A stretch of 64,000 nucleotides of DNA from Gottschalkiaceae bacterium SANA (GTDB taxonomy: Bacteria > Bacillota > Clostridia > Tissierellales > GPF-1), in the NCBI GenBank assembly GCA_036323355.1, contig AP028876.1, positions 620,001 to 684,000 on the forward strand, written 5' to 3'. The translations under genes were made by a program, and so were the position numbers. The notes beneath the pieces are model-generated. The model made no database searches. It had not been told where the DNA came from and saw nothing but the letters and a program-made list of their open reading frames with translations. Below are positions 18,586 to 26,923 of the stretch, in pieces (the first letter of the stretch is position 1; each line of letters begins with the position of its first letter).

Positions 18586-18615
18586 TTGTGCTATTCTCGT
18601 TTTTGTCTCTATAAT
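18586..18615 (+). promoter_or_regulatory. Promoter of the surE operon
   Basis: TTGTGC (18586-18591) and a perfect TATAAT (18610-18615) are spaced 18 bp, 38 bp before the surE start. Confidence 0.65.
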
Positions 18616-18653
18616 TTGATAAAATGGGAGAAAGACAGATGGAGGAGAAAAAA

Positions 18654-19367
18654 ATGAATATATTATTAACGAACGATGATGGAATTGAATCAAAGGCGAT
18701 TTGGAGTTTGAAAAAAGCCTTAGAAAAGAAAGCGCATCAGGTGTATATGATGGCTCCCATGGAGAATAACAGTGCTTGCAGTATGCGATTATCCTTATTT
18801 CTTCCCTTTGAAATGGAAGAACGAGAAGACCAGGTTTTTGCTTTGTCGGGTACCCCGGTGGATTGTGTAATTTTGGGTACCAAATTGATGGAAAAACAAT
18901 ATGAAACAAAGATTGATCTGGTGGTGACTGGAATCAACAATGGTCTAAATTTGGGGACGGATGTGTACTATTCCGGTACTGTTGGTGCTGCGCGTCAAGG
19001 ACAGATTCAAGGGATTAACGCCATCGCATTTTCTTATGAAGGCTATCGACCTAGCGAAGAAGAAAATTTTCGAAGCGCAGAAATTGCTGCTGAATTGGTG
19101 GATCGGTATTTTGCTGATCAAGCGCGAGTGGAAGAGTTGATTAGTGTGAATTTGCCAAAGACAATTATGGAGGGATTCCCAGAGATTGCAGAGACCTATA
19201 TCGGAAAAAGAATGCATGAAGGTGGAACCTTAATGAAACGAGAGGACGGTCGTTATTATATCGACATGACCGATTCTACCTTTGTGGAAGATCAGCGAGA
19301 GGGTTGTGATTCTAAAGCAGTGGCAGAGGGGATGATCTCTGTGACCCGCATTCCATACGGGTGCTAA
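18654..19367 (+). CDS. surE: 5'/3'-nucleotidase SurE
   Basis: It removes phosphate from nucleoside monophosphates and possibly short polyphosphates, in the cytoplasm. The 237-residue protein has the SurE metal site LLTNDDGIESKAI at the N-terminus. NNSACSMRLS, LSGTPVDCVILG and VTGINNGLNLGTDVYYSGTVGAA follow, all family hallmarks. The ATG at 18654 has GGAGGAG 6 bases upstream; an in-frame ATG at 18624 lacks one. It heads a three-gene run with a nitroreductase and an UPF0173 hydrolase, the intergenic gaps being 12 bases and a one-base overlap. Confidence 0.95.
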   Translation: MNILLTNDDGIESKAIWSLKKALEKKAHQVYMMAPMENNSACSMRLSLFLPFEMEEREDQVFALSGTPVDCVILGTKLMEKQYETKIDLVVTGINNGLNLGTDVYYSGTVGAARQGQIQGINAIAFSYEGYRPSEEENFRSAEIAAELVDRYFADQARVEELISVNLPKTIMEGFPEIAETYIGKRMHEGGTLMKREDGRYYIDMTDSTFVEDQREGCDSKAVAEGMISVTRIPYGC

Positions 19368-19379
19368 AGGAGGAAAATA

Positions 19380-20138
19380 ATGAATCCAATTTTGCAAGCA
19401 ATTGAGAAGCGACAATCTTTGCGGAATTTTGGCGGCCCGCTTGTAACAGATGAAGAGCGGGAAGCCATTCTTCACGCCGCCCTGCGGGCACCGACGGCGG
19501 GAAATATGATGATGTATTCCATTGTGCAAATCCGTTCCAAGGAAACGTTGAAAACGCTAGCGGAGACTTGCGATCATCAACCCTTTATTGGGAAAGCCAG
19601 TTTTGGCTTGCTCTTTCTTGCAGATCTTCAAAAATGGCATGATTATTTTTGTTCGGTTGGATTGGAAAAGGATTTTACTGCCAAGGAATTAGAACCCAAG
19701 GCTTCTGATTTATATCTTGGATTGAACGATGCGATCATTGCCGCGCAAACTGCAGTGATCGCAGCAGAATCTTTAGGTGTGGGATCTTGTTATATCGGCG
19801 ATATTGTTGAGAATAAGGAAATACATCAAGAGATGTTTTCTTTGCCGCGCTGGGTGTTTCCGGCAGCCTTTCTTGTCTTTGGCAAGGCTCCGGAAGGGGC
19901 GAGTCGGCCGATGACGCCCAGGTTCGACGAAAAATATGTAGTCTTTGACGAAAGCTATCAGGTCCTTGAGGCTGATGATTTTTCAGAAATGTTCGCCAGA
20001 TACACAGAAAAGGAAAAAGCTTGGGGTCTTAGTTTTGGCGAAAAGCTCTTTAAACGGAAAATGGTGTCTGATTTTGCCATGGAAATGGATCGATCGGTTC
20101 GCGCATACGTCAGTGAATGGATGGGGGAGGAAGAATAA
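19380..20138 (+). CDS. Nitroreductase family protein
   Basis: This 252-residue FMN-dependent oxidoreductase family reduces nitro compounds, quinones or flavin-like substrates with NAD(P)H. The start IEKRQSLRNFGG with the FMN-contacting Arg-Ser pair, RAPTAGNMMMYSIVQI, and the C-terminal ESLGVGSCYIGDI that closes over FMN support the family. AAAGGAGGAAAATA precedes the ATG. The natural substrate is unknown. The stop codon overlaps the next start (TAATG), so translation of the two is probably coupled. Confidence 0.9.
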   Translation: MNPILQAIEKRQSLRNFGGPLVTDEEREAILHAALRAPTAGNMMMYSIVQIRSKETLKTLAETCDHQPFIGKASFGLLFLADLQKWHDYFCSVGLEKDFTAKELEPKASDLYLGLNDAIIAAQTAVIAAESLGVGSCYIGDIVENKEIHQEMFSLPRWVFPAAFLVFGKAPEGASRPMTPRFDEKYVVFDESYQVLEADDFSEMFARYTEKEKAWGLSFGEKLFKRKMVSDFAMEMDRSVRAYVSEWMGEEE

Positions 20139-20818
20139 TGAAAATTATTGCTCATGGTCACTCAAGCATTGAACTTCGGGGACGGGAGTATCGCATTTTA
20201 ATTGACCCCTTCTTTACCGAAAAAGATCAAATGCAAGGGCTCAAGGGAATTGACTTTATCTTATTGAGCCACGCCCATGCAGATCATATAACAGGGGCTT
20301 TGGAAGTGGCAAAACAGAATGGAGCCAAGGTGATCGCAATTTATGAACTGGCGGCATATATGGAGAATTTGGGAGCAGAAGTGGAAGCCCTTGGCATTGG
20401 AGGGACCTTGGATCTTGGAGAGACAAAGATTACCATGGTGCCGGCGGTGCATTCCTCATCGATCTTTCACAAGGAACCTTTCTCGATTGAATATATGGGC
20501 CAAGCAGTTGGCTTTATTGTTGAAATGGATGGAAAGCGGGTTTATCATGCAGGCGACACAGCGATTTTCTCTGATATGAAACTCTGGGCGAATCTTTATC
20601 CCTTAGATGCAGCCATTCTACCTATTGGCGGGGTCTATACCATGGATATGCGGCAAGCAGTTATGGCTGCTGACCTGCTGAATGTGGATCATGTGGTTCC
20701 AATCCATTACAATACCTTTCCTGCGATAGAGATTGAACCACAGGATTTTCAAGACCTATTGCAGGATTCTGGCCGTAAAGGGTGGTTCCTTGCACCGAAA
20801 GAGGCATTTGTTCTCTAA
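20138..20818 (+). CDS. UPF0173 metal-dependent hydrolase
   Basis: This 226-residue protein has the metallo-beta-lactamase fold. Metal-binding motifs are LSHAHADHITGAL (HxHxDH), VPAVHSSS, YHAGDTAIFSDM and VPIHYNTFP. The opening HGHSSIEL is typical of the UPF0173/YtkL group, whose physiological substrate is unknown. The ATG at 20138 overlaps the previous TAA, with GGAGGAAGA in front; an in-frame ATG at 20117 is less likely. It ends the surE operon. Only a weak A/T-rich stem (20817-20834) follows as a possible terminator. Confidence 0.9.
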   Translation: MKIIAHGHSSIELRGREYRILIDPFFTEKDQMQGLKGIDFILLSHAHADHITGALEVAKQNGAKVIAIYELAAYMENLGAEVEALGIGGTLDLGETKITMVPAVHSSSIFHKEPFSIEYMGQAVGFIVEMDGKRVYHAGDTAIFSDMKLWANLYPLDAAILPIGGVYTMDMRQAVMAADLLNVDHVVPIHYNTFPAIEIEPQDFQDLLQDSGRKGWFLAPKEAFVL

Positions 20819-20866
20819 AAATTCATCGATTTTTTTCTTCTTCTATGATAAACTTACAATAATTAC

Positions 20867-20895
20867 TTAGATGGACTAAGTATTAGTCGATCTAA
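20867..20895. promoter_or_regulatory. Near-perfect 29-bp palindrome, probable operator
   Basis: The left arm TTAGATGGACTAA (20867-20879) and the right arm (20883-20895) are inverted repeats matching at 12 of 13 positions, around GTA. A candidate -10, TACAAT (20855-20860), lies just upstream, so the palindrome would start at about the transcription start. No T-run follows, so it is more like a repressor site than a terminator. Confidence 0.65.
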
Positions 20896-20922
20896 AGAAG
20901 TCGAAGAAGGGAAACGATAAAA

Positions 20923-21960
20923 TTGAAAATAGGAAATAAGTTGATGAAAATCCCCGTGATTCAAGGCGGGATGGGGATCGGTGTATCAGCCGGTCGTTTG
21001 TCGGGCAGTGTTGCGGCATGCGGTGGAGCAGGCACCATTTCGGCGGTAGGCATTGGCTATCGTCAAGTTGATCATTTTAAGGCATTTTTAGAATCCAATT
21101 TAAGAGCGATGGAAGAGGAATTTCAAAAGGCGCGCAACCTGTCTCAGGATGGAATTGTAGGGTTTAATATTATGACCGTTATTACGGATTATGTGACCTA
21201 CGTGAAAAAGGCGGTTTCTCTGAAAGCTGATTTTATCGTTTCGGGAGCGGGATTGCCCTTGGAATTGCCCAAATTTGTAAAGGGAACGGATACCCAAGCG
21301 GTGCCCATTGTTTCCAGCGGAAAGGCAGCTAAAATCATTTTGAAGACTTGGAAAAAGAAGTGGGAGTATATTCCACAACTTATTATCATTGAAGGACCGG
21401 AAGCTGGAGGGCATCTTGGCTTTAAAGCGTCTTACTTCGAAAAAGAGGAAAAGGAAAGCTTGAAGGACTTGCTGGATTCGGTTCGTGCAGCGGTTGCTCC
21501 TTTTCAAGAGCAAGTCAAAGAGAAAATTCAACTGGTGGTTGCCGGTGGAATCGTAACACCAGAAGATGTAAAAGCGGCCTTGGATCTGGGTGCTGACGGC
21601 GTACAAATGGGGACTCGATTTATTGCGACAGAAGAGTGCGATGCGGATCCTCGATACAAGCAAAAGTATGTGGAAGCCACAGATGAAGATGTAATGATTA
21701 TTCAAAGTCCCGTTGGATTGCCGGGCCGGGCCTTGAAAAATCCATTTACTGTCGAAGGCGCCAAGGGACGCATCCGGTGTCGAAACTGTTTAACACCTTG
21801 TAATCCATCGACAACGATTTATTGCATTGCAGACGCTCTTGAGCGGGCAGTACGTGGCGATGTAGACGGTGGACTCTTGTTTACTGGAAGCCAAGTGGGT
21901 AAGATTCATTCGATGAAGTCTGTGAAAGAAATTTTTCAAGAAATCGAAGCAGTCTTGTAA
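20923..21960 (+). CDS. Nitronate monooxygenase / FabK-like FMN enzyme
   Basis: The 345-residue protein is an FMN-binding TIM barrel of the NMO / enoyl-ACP reductase II group. It carries KIPVIQGGMGIGVSAGRLSGSVAACGGAGTISAVG, shown here as the flavin-binding start, and later VVAGGIVTPEDV, GADGVQMGTRF and the C-terminal CRNCLTPC cysteine pair. It may detoxify nitronates or act on an unsaturated acyl substrate. Members with this 345-residue size and cysteine motif are uncharacterised. The start is TTG at 20923, fitting homologues that begin xIGNxxxKIP; ATG at 20944 is possible. A palindromic operator candidate lies just upstream. Confidence 0.88.
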   Translation: MKIGNKLMKIPVIQGGMGIGVSAGRLSGSVAACGGAGTISAVGIGYRQVDHFKAFLESNLRAMEEEFQKARNLSQDGIVGFNIMTVITDYVTYVKKAVSLKADFIVSGAGLPLELPKFVKGTDTQAVPIVSSGKAAKIILKTWKKKWEYIPQLIIIEGPEAGGHLGFKASYFEKEEKESLKDLLDSVRAAVAPFQEQVKEKIQLVVAGGIVTPEDVKAALDLGADGVQMGTRFIATEECDADPRYKQKYVEATDEDVMIIQSPVGLPGRALKNPFTVEGAKGRIRCRNCLTPCNPSTTIYCIADALERAVRGDVDGGLLFTGSQVGKIHSMKSVKEIFQEIEAVL

Positions 21961-21973
21961 AAGCATATGGAAA

Positions 21974-22006
21974 GGGGCAGGAAAATTATTCCTGCTCCTT
22001 TTTTTT
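21974..22006 (+). terminator. Intrinsic terminator after the NMO-like gene
   Basis: GGGGCAGGAA (21974-21983) pairs with TTCCTGCTCC (21989-21998, one G-U), followed by eight T. It overlaps the 3' end of the converging lpdA gene and may work in both directions. Confidence 0.85.
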
Positions 22007-23383
22007 ATAGATATGGATGGGTCGGTCCATGCCTCCATGGGCAGCTTCCATAACAGCTTCCGATATGCTGGGATGCGGATGGATGGCGTGAGCCAGATCT
22101 TGCAAAGTGCCTTCAAGTTCCATGGTGGCAACAGCCTGTGCAATCATATCAGTCGCATTGGGGGCGACGATGTGAATGCCGATGATTTCATCATAGCTGT
22201 CTTTGTCTGCAATCAGCTTAACAAATCCAGTTGTATGTCCTTCGGCCATGGCCTTGCCATTGGCTGCTAGAGGAAAGCGGCCAATTTTGATGGATCGCCC
22301 TTCCTTTTTGGCCTCTTCTTCCGTGTAACCTACGGAACCCACCTCTGGAAAAGAGTAGATGCATGCGGGTGCCTTCTTGTAGTTGAGAGGCCTTGAACTG
22401 CCAAGCACGGCATTTTCAGCGGCGATGATTCCCTCTGCACTGGCGACATGAGCCAGCATGGCCTTGCCGTTCATATCCCCGATGGCATAAATGCCGGGGA
22501 TGCTGGTTTCCATGGTGTCTGACACTTGAATTTTTCCCTTCTCCATCTTCAAATTCAAGGATTCAATTCCCTTTGTATTGGCAATTCTTCCGATACTGAA
22601 TAAAATTTGTTCGCCCGTAAAAGTCACAGGGGTGCCACTGGTATCTCCTGTGATCATGTTTTGATCAATGGAGTGAATTTTTGTATGATAGACGATTTCA
22701 ACGCCTGATTTTTTCAAGACTTTTTCCAGCAGAACGCGGACATCATAATCCTGTTTAGCAAGGATTCGATCGGAGCGTTGCAACATGGTCACCTGGCTGC
22801 CGAGTGCTTGAAAGAGGGTGGCAAATTCAATGCCGACGACACCGCCGCCTATAATGATTAAAGATTTTGGTATTTCTTTAAGGTCTAGTAATTCTCGACT
22901 TGTCTTCACAAACCCATCTTGGTAGGCGGTATTCAGTCCAGGAATTTCTGGTAAATGGGGGTGAGAACCCAGGGCAAGAATGATTTTTTTTGTTACCAGG
23001 GTTTCTTCGTTAACGCGGACACTTCCACTATTGACGACTTCTGCAAAACCCTTGTAGAGGGTGACACCATTTTTTTTCAATAAGGTGCGGACACCATTGG
23101 TCATTTTTTTAACGACTTGGTTTTTACGCTTTTGTATGCGGGTCCAATCCAGTTGAATATTGGATTGATCATCGATCACGATACCGTAGTCTTCCGCATG
23201 GAGGAATTCTTGATAGATTTTGGCACTCTTTAGGAGGGTTTTGGTGGGGATACAACCCCAATTGAGGCATACGCCGCCGTAGGCTTCCTTTTCAATTAAG
23301 GCAACATTAGCACCCAGTTGTGCCGCTTTGATAGCTGCCACATATCCACCGGGGCCTGCTCCAATTACGATGATGTCATACAT
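21986..23383 (-). CDS. lpdA: Dihydrolipoyl dehydrogenase (E3)
   Basis: E3 reoxidises dihydrolipoyl groups of the 2-oxo acid dehydrogenase complex, reducing NAD+. The 465-residue protein has the FAD site IVIGAGPGGYVAAIKAAQLG and the redox disulfide GGVCLNWGCIPTK. An NAD site follows (IIIGGGVVGIEFATLF), then TSIPGIYAIGD, and the C-terminal His-Pro base AIHPHPSISEAV. AAGGAGATC precedes the ATG. It is the last of four genes read leftwards in the order E1alpha, E1beta, E2, E3, ending at a bidirectional-looking hairpin. Confidence 0.96.
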   Translation of the reverse strand: MYDIIVIGAGPGGYVAAIKAAQLGANVALIEKEAYGGVCLNWGCIPTKTLLKSAKIYQEFLHAEDYGIVIDDQSNIQLDWTRIQKRKNQVVKKMTNGVRTLLKKNGVTLYKGFAEVVNSGSVRVNEETLVTKKIILALGSHPHLPEIPGLNTAYQDGFVKTSRELLDLKEIPKSLIIIGGGVVGIEFATLFQALGSQVTMLQRSDRILAKQDYDVRVLLEKVLKKSGVEIVYHTKIHSIDQNMITGDTSGTPVTFTGEQILFSIGRIANTKGIESLNLKMEKGKIQVSDTMETSIPGIYAIGDMNGKAMLAHVASAEGIIAAENAVLGSSRPLNYKKAPACIYSFPEVGSVGYTEEEAKKEGRSIKIGRFPLAANGKAMAEGHTTGFVKLIADKDSYDEIIGIHIVAPNATDMIAQAVATMELEGTLQDLAHAIHPHPSISEAVMEAAHGGMDRPIHIYKKKEQE

Positions 23384-23396
23384 GAGGATCTCCTTT

Positions 23397-24650
23397 CTAT
23401 CTCAATAGCAGTTCCATTGGATTTTCCAAGACTCTGCGCAGGCTTGTTGACAGTCGCCCAGCATCGGCACCATCTAATGCACGATGATCAATGCTGATGG
23501 TAATGGGCAGTTGATGGCGTGGCAAAATTTGCTTGTTGATGACACTCGGTTTTTCTTGAATTCGGCCAATGCCGAGGATGGCGACTTGGCCCCTTGGAAT
23601 GATGGGGATGCCAATGCTCGTCCCAACAGCGCCATAATTGGTGATGGTAAAGGTAGCATCTTTCATTTCATCCAAGGTGAGGGTTCGAGTGCGTGCTTTT
23701 TCGGCAAGCATTTGAATCTCCTTGGCCAATTGCAAGATTCCTTTCTGATTGGCATTTCGAATGACGGGGACAAGCAATCCATCCGGGGTATCAACGGCGA
23801 TGCCAATGTGAATTTCTTTATGGATGCGAAGAAGTCCCTTTTCAAGATCAAGACTTGCATTCATATGGGGATGTTCTTGTAATCCAAAAGCTAGCGCCTT
23901 AATGATAAAAGGAAGGAAGGTAAGTTTGATCCCCTCTTCTTTAGCAGCCTCCTTTTGTGCCTTTCGTAAGGCAACCAGGTGTGTGACATCCAACTCGTCC
24001 ATAGATACGGCATGAGGGATGTTTTGTTTGGAGGCCTGCATGTTTTTTGCGATTGTTTTACGCAGTTGAGAAAGCGGTCTATCAATGCCGCTAGTGACAG
24101 TGCTTTTTGCCACTTTTTCGCTGGTGGGTGATTGCGAAGGAATTGATTGATCTGCAGCCTTTTGAATATCGGCCTTCATGACACGCATATTTGGTCCGGT
24201 GCCCTGAATGTCTTGGATATCGATGCCCAGATCTTTGGCCAATTTTCGGGCGACAGGGGTTGCTAGCACTTTTTGATGTTTTTTTGCTTGTGACTGTTTT
24301 TCTGCTCCAGGAATTACCTCGTTCGAAACCTCTAGCTGACCGACAACACCTGCTGACGATTTCTTCTCAGCGAGAGGTTGGTGATCGACCTTAGGGGGGG
24401 AAGGCGTACTTTCCTTTCCGTCATTGATGATAACCATCAGATTCCCAACTTGAATGAGATCTCCAATGTCGTAAAACTTTTCTTGAATGGTACCAGATGC
24501 CGGAGAGGGAATATCGGCTGTGACCTTGTCGGTTTCAACTAGAAAAAGTGGATCGCCTTCTTTGATTAAATCACCCGGTTCGACATACCATTTTAACAAT
24601 TGACCTTCTGTGAGGCCTTCTCCAATATCAGCAAATTGAAATCGAATCAT
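23397..24650 (-). CDS. pdhC: Dihydrolipoamide acyltransferase (E2), probable pyruvate dehydrogenase core
   Basis: E2 transfers the acyl group from E1 via lipoyl-lysine to CoA and forms the core of the complex. The 417 residues contain one lipoyl domain (1-78) with lipoylation Lys in VETDKVTADIPSP. A Pro/Ser/Lys-rich linker and the E1/E3-binding domain (about 128-165, TPVARKLAKDLGIDIQDIQG) follow. A second linker leads to the catalytic domain, with IDHRALDGADAG holding the active His. Substrate specificity cannot be read from E2 alone. The gap to E1beta is 12 bases. Confidence 0.93.
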   Translation of the reverse strand: MIRFQFADIGEGLTEGQLLKWYVEPGDLIKEGDPLFLVETDKVTADIPSPASGTIQEKFYDIGDLIQVGNLMVIINDGKESTPSPPKVDHQPLAEKKSSAGVVGQLEVSNEVIPGAEKQSQAKKHQKVLATPVARKLAKDLGIDIQDIQGTGPNMRVMKADIQKAADQSIPSQSPTSEKVAKSTVTSGIDRPLSQLRKTIAKNMQASKQNIPHAVSMDELDVTHLVALRKAQKEAAKEEGIKLTFLPFIIKALAFGLQEHPHMNASLDLEKGLLRIHKEIHIGIAVDTPDGLLVPVIRNANQKGILQLAKEIQMLAEKARTRTLTLDEMKDATFTITNYGAVGTSIGIPIIPRGQVAILGIGRIQEKPSVINKQILPRHQLPITISIDHRALDGADAGRLSTSLRRVLENPMELLLR

Positions 24651-24662
24651 CTTCTCGCCTCC

Positions 24663-25640
24663 TTAATATGCGATCAATCGCTTGATTTCTGAAGCGATTT
24701 TTTGTGGAGTAATCATAAAATGATGTTCCCCTTTTGGAAGGGGGACGGGGATATCGTAGCCAGTCAAGCGGGAAGGAGGAGCTTCTAATGAGAGAAAAGC
24801 GTCTTCTGTGACTAGGCTAATTAATTCTGCACCGGGTCCAAAGCTTGATACGGCTTCATGGACAACTAAAAATCGTCCGGTTTTTTTTGTGGATGTTACG
24901 ATGGCTTTTCGGTCAATAGGGGAAATGGTTCTTAAATCGATGAGTTCCACTGAAATATTGGAATCATTTAAGAGGTCGATTGCCTTTTGTGCTTCGCGAA
25001 CCATGGCGCCCCAGGCGACCAAGGTTAAATCGGTACCGGTTTGAAGGATTTTGGCTTTTCCAATTTCCACAGTATAGGGCTCATTTGGAACTTCTTGTTT
25101 AAAGGCGCGATAGATGCGTTTGGGCTCCATAAAGATGACGGGGTCTGGGTCCCGAATGGCTGCAATCATTAACCCTTTTGTGTCGTAAGGGGTTGATGGA
25201 ATAACCACCTTCAATCCGGGAATATGGGCGAATAAAGCTTCAATGCTCTCGGAATGATGCTCAAGAGCGCGAATACCACCGCCATACGGCATACGAATTA
25301 CCATGGAAAGTGGGTATTTTCCGTGGGAACGATTGCGATAGCGTGCAGCATGGGCAACAATTTCATTGAAAGCAGGCAAAACAAAGCCTGAAAATTGAAT
25401 TTCGACCACTGGCTTAAGACCGTAAATGGCCATGCCTATGGCAGAACCGACGATTCCCGCTTCGGCCAATGGTGTATCGAAACAACGTTTCTTGCCGTAT
25501 TTTTCTTGCAGTCCCTTGGTTGCGCGGAAAACACCGCCTTCAAAACCCGCATCCTCACCATAAATAACAATGCGTGGATTAAGTTCCATCTCTTGGTCAA
25601 AAGCTTGGTTGAGTGCACCAATATTGTTCAGCAAGGTCAT
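24663..25640 (-). CDS. pdhB: 2-oxo acid dehydrogenase E1 component, beta subunit
   Basis: With E1alpha it forms the thiamine diphosphate enzyme that decarboxylates the 2-oxo acid. The 325-residue size is standard. Motifs are NIGALNQAFDQEM, YGEDAGFEGGVFRATKGLQEKYG, DTPLAEAGIVGSAIGMA, VEIQFSGFVLPAFNEIVAHAARY, MPYGGGIRALEHHSES and VHEAVSSFGPGAELI. AAGGAGGCGAG precedes the ATG, and the start lies one base beyond the E1alpha stop, so the two subunits are translationally coupled. Confidence 0.95.
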   Translation of the reverse strand: MTLLNNIGALNQAFDQEMELNPRIVIYGEDAGFEGGVFRATKGLQEKYGKKRCFDTPLAEAGIVGSAIGMAIYGLKPVVEIQFSGFVLPAFNEIVAHAARYRNRSHGKYPLSMVIRMPYGGGIRALEHHSESIEALFAHIPGLKVVIPSTPYDTKGLMIAAIRDPDPVIFMEPKRIYRAFKQEVPNEPYTVEIGKAKILQTGTDLTLVAWGAMVREAQKAIDLLNDSNISVELIDLRTISPIDRKAIVTSTKKTGRFLVVHEAVSSFGPGAELISLVTEDAFLSLEAPPSRLTGYDIPVPLPKGEHHFMITPQKIASEIKRLIAY

Positions 25641-25641
25641 T

Positions 25642-26724
25642 CTACTCGCCTCCTTCTAGAAATTGTTTTGCATTTCTTAATTGTTTTTCCAAGTTTGGGG
25701 TCAAAGAAGCATAGGTATAGGAAAAAACATCATCCAAGGTCGGTGATTGACTTTCCTCAATCCGAGAAAAAATGGTGTTGACCTCTTCTTCAAATTGCTT
25801 GTAGAGGGCTTGATCTTCATCTTCTGTGAGCTTTTTCTTGGAGATTAAATATCGTTTCAAGCGAAGGATTGGGTCTTTTTCCTTCCATTCTTCAACCTCC
25901 TCATCGCTTCTGTAGATACTTGGGTCATCGGAGGTGGTATGAGGGCCAAGGCGATAAGTGACGGCTTCAATTAAGGTGGGTCCCTCTCCGGCACGGGCTC
26001 TTTCAACGGCTTCTTGCGTAGCGGCAATCATTGCAAATAAGTCATTGCCATCGACCTGAATGCCTGGGATCCCGTATGCAATTGCCTTTTGTGCCAGTGT
26101 TTTTGATCGTGTCTGATCTTTTCTAGAGACAGAAATAGCAAATTGATTGTTTTGTATCACGAAAACAACGGGGGATTCAAAAACACCCGCAAAATTCAAA
26201 GCTTCATGAAATTCTCCTTGACTCGTTCCACCATCGCCGCAAAAGGCGATAACCACTTCGTCTTTTTCCTCATAATCAATGGCCATGGCCAATCCGACAG
26301 CATGGGTCAGTTGAGAGGCAATGGGAACTGAGATTGGAAGCATGCGCACAGAGTCTGGAAGGAGGGATCCGGCTTCATTTCCATACCAGTATAAGAATAA
26401 ATTTTCTAGGGGGGCTCCTTTTTGAAGCCAGCCAGCCAACTCTCTAAATGCAGGAACAAGCCAGTCGCGTTCTTCAGTTGGAATAATGGCGCCTAGGCTA
26501 GCAGCTTCTTGACCGATACTTGGCGCGTAGGTGAGCATTCGGCCCTGTCTTTGATATTGGATTGCTTTTTGATCAGCAACACGAGCGAATACCATAGTTT
26601 CATACCATTTTCGGACACTTGCAAGATCGACTTTTGGCATGAGGCTCGGTTTTATGACTTTTCCTTCAGCAGATAAGATTTCGAGTTTTTTCCCTTTTAA
26701 GGGATCGTAGGTTTTACTTAGCAT
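25642..26724 (-). CDS. pdhA: 2-oxo acid dehydrogenase E1 component, alpha subunit (pyruvate type)
   Basis: The 360-residue E1alpha carries the thiamine diphosphate motif GDGGTSQGEFHEALNFAG ending in QNN. It also has RQGRMLTYAPSIGQEA and the phosphorylation-loop-like YRLGPHTTSDDPSIYR. The overall length, GQEAASLGA and GPTLIEAVTYR resemble Gram-positive PdhA more than branched-chain or acetoin E1. AAGGAGGACTGA precedes the ATG. It is the first gene of a complete pdhABCD-type operon. In a presumed anaerobe this is notable, since pyruvate:ferredoxin oxidoreductase is more usual; I cannot exclude branched-chain substrates. Confidence 0.92.
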   Translation of the reverse strand: MLSKTYDPLKGKKLEILSAEGKVIKPSLMPKVDLASVRKWYETMVFARVADQKAIQYQRQGRMLTYAPSIGQEAASLGAIIPTEERDWLVPAFRELAGWLQKGAPLENLFLYWYGNEAGSLLPDSVRMLPISVPIASQLTHAVGLAMAIDYEEKDEVVIAFCGDGGTSQGEFHEALNFAGVFESPVVFVIQNNQFAISVSRKDQTRSKTLAQKAIAYGIPGIQVDGNDLFAMIAATQEAVERARAGEGPTLIEAVTYRLGPHTTSDDPSIYRSDEEVEEWKEKDPILRLKRYLISKKKLTEDEDQALYKQFEEEVNTIFSRIEESQSPTLDDVFSYTYASLTPNLEKQLRNAKQFLEGGE

Positions 26725-26759
26725 TCAGTCCTCCTTGTTTGTTACTTCGTAATACCATA

Positions 26760-26789
26760 TATATAGCCAATTTTCACTTGAACAAGCAA
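26760..26789 (-). promoter_or_regulatory. Promoter of the pdh operon
   Basis: On the minus strand TTGCTT (26789-26784) and TATATA (26765-26760) are spaced 18 bp, about 36 bp before the pdhA start. Confidence 0.6.
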
Positions 26790-26846
26790 ACCCCTGAAGG
26801 GTATGATGCAAAAGATGATTTTCCAGGCTTTTTAAAAGGGAGTGGA

Positions 26847-26874
26847 TTGCACTTTTTGGGGTTTCCGTTATAAT
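26847..26874 (+). promoter_or_regulatory. Promoter of the DUF2232-gdpP-rplI-dnaB operon
   Basis: TTGCAC (26847-26852) and a perfect TATAAT (26869-26874) are spaced 16 bp, 50 bp before the first start codon. Confidence 0.65.
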
Positions 26875-26923
26875 AGAAGTTATAGGTTGGGAAGAATTGC
26901 TTAGAATGGAGAGGGGTTACTGA

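Noticed and set aside
18550-18618. 22-codon open frame before surE
   Set aside because: It overlaps the surE promoter and has no conserved or hydrophobic character to support it.
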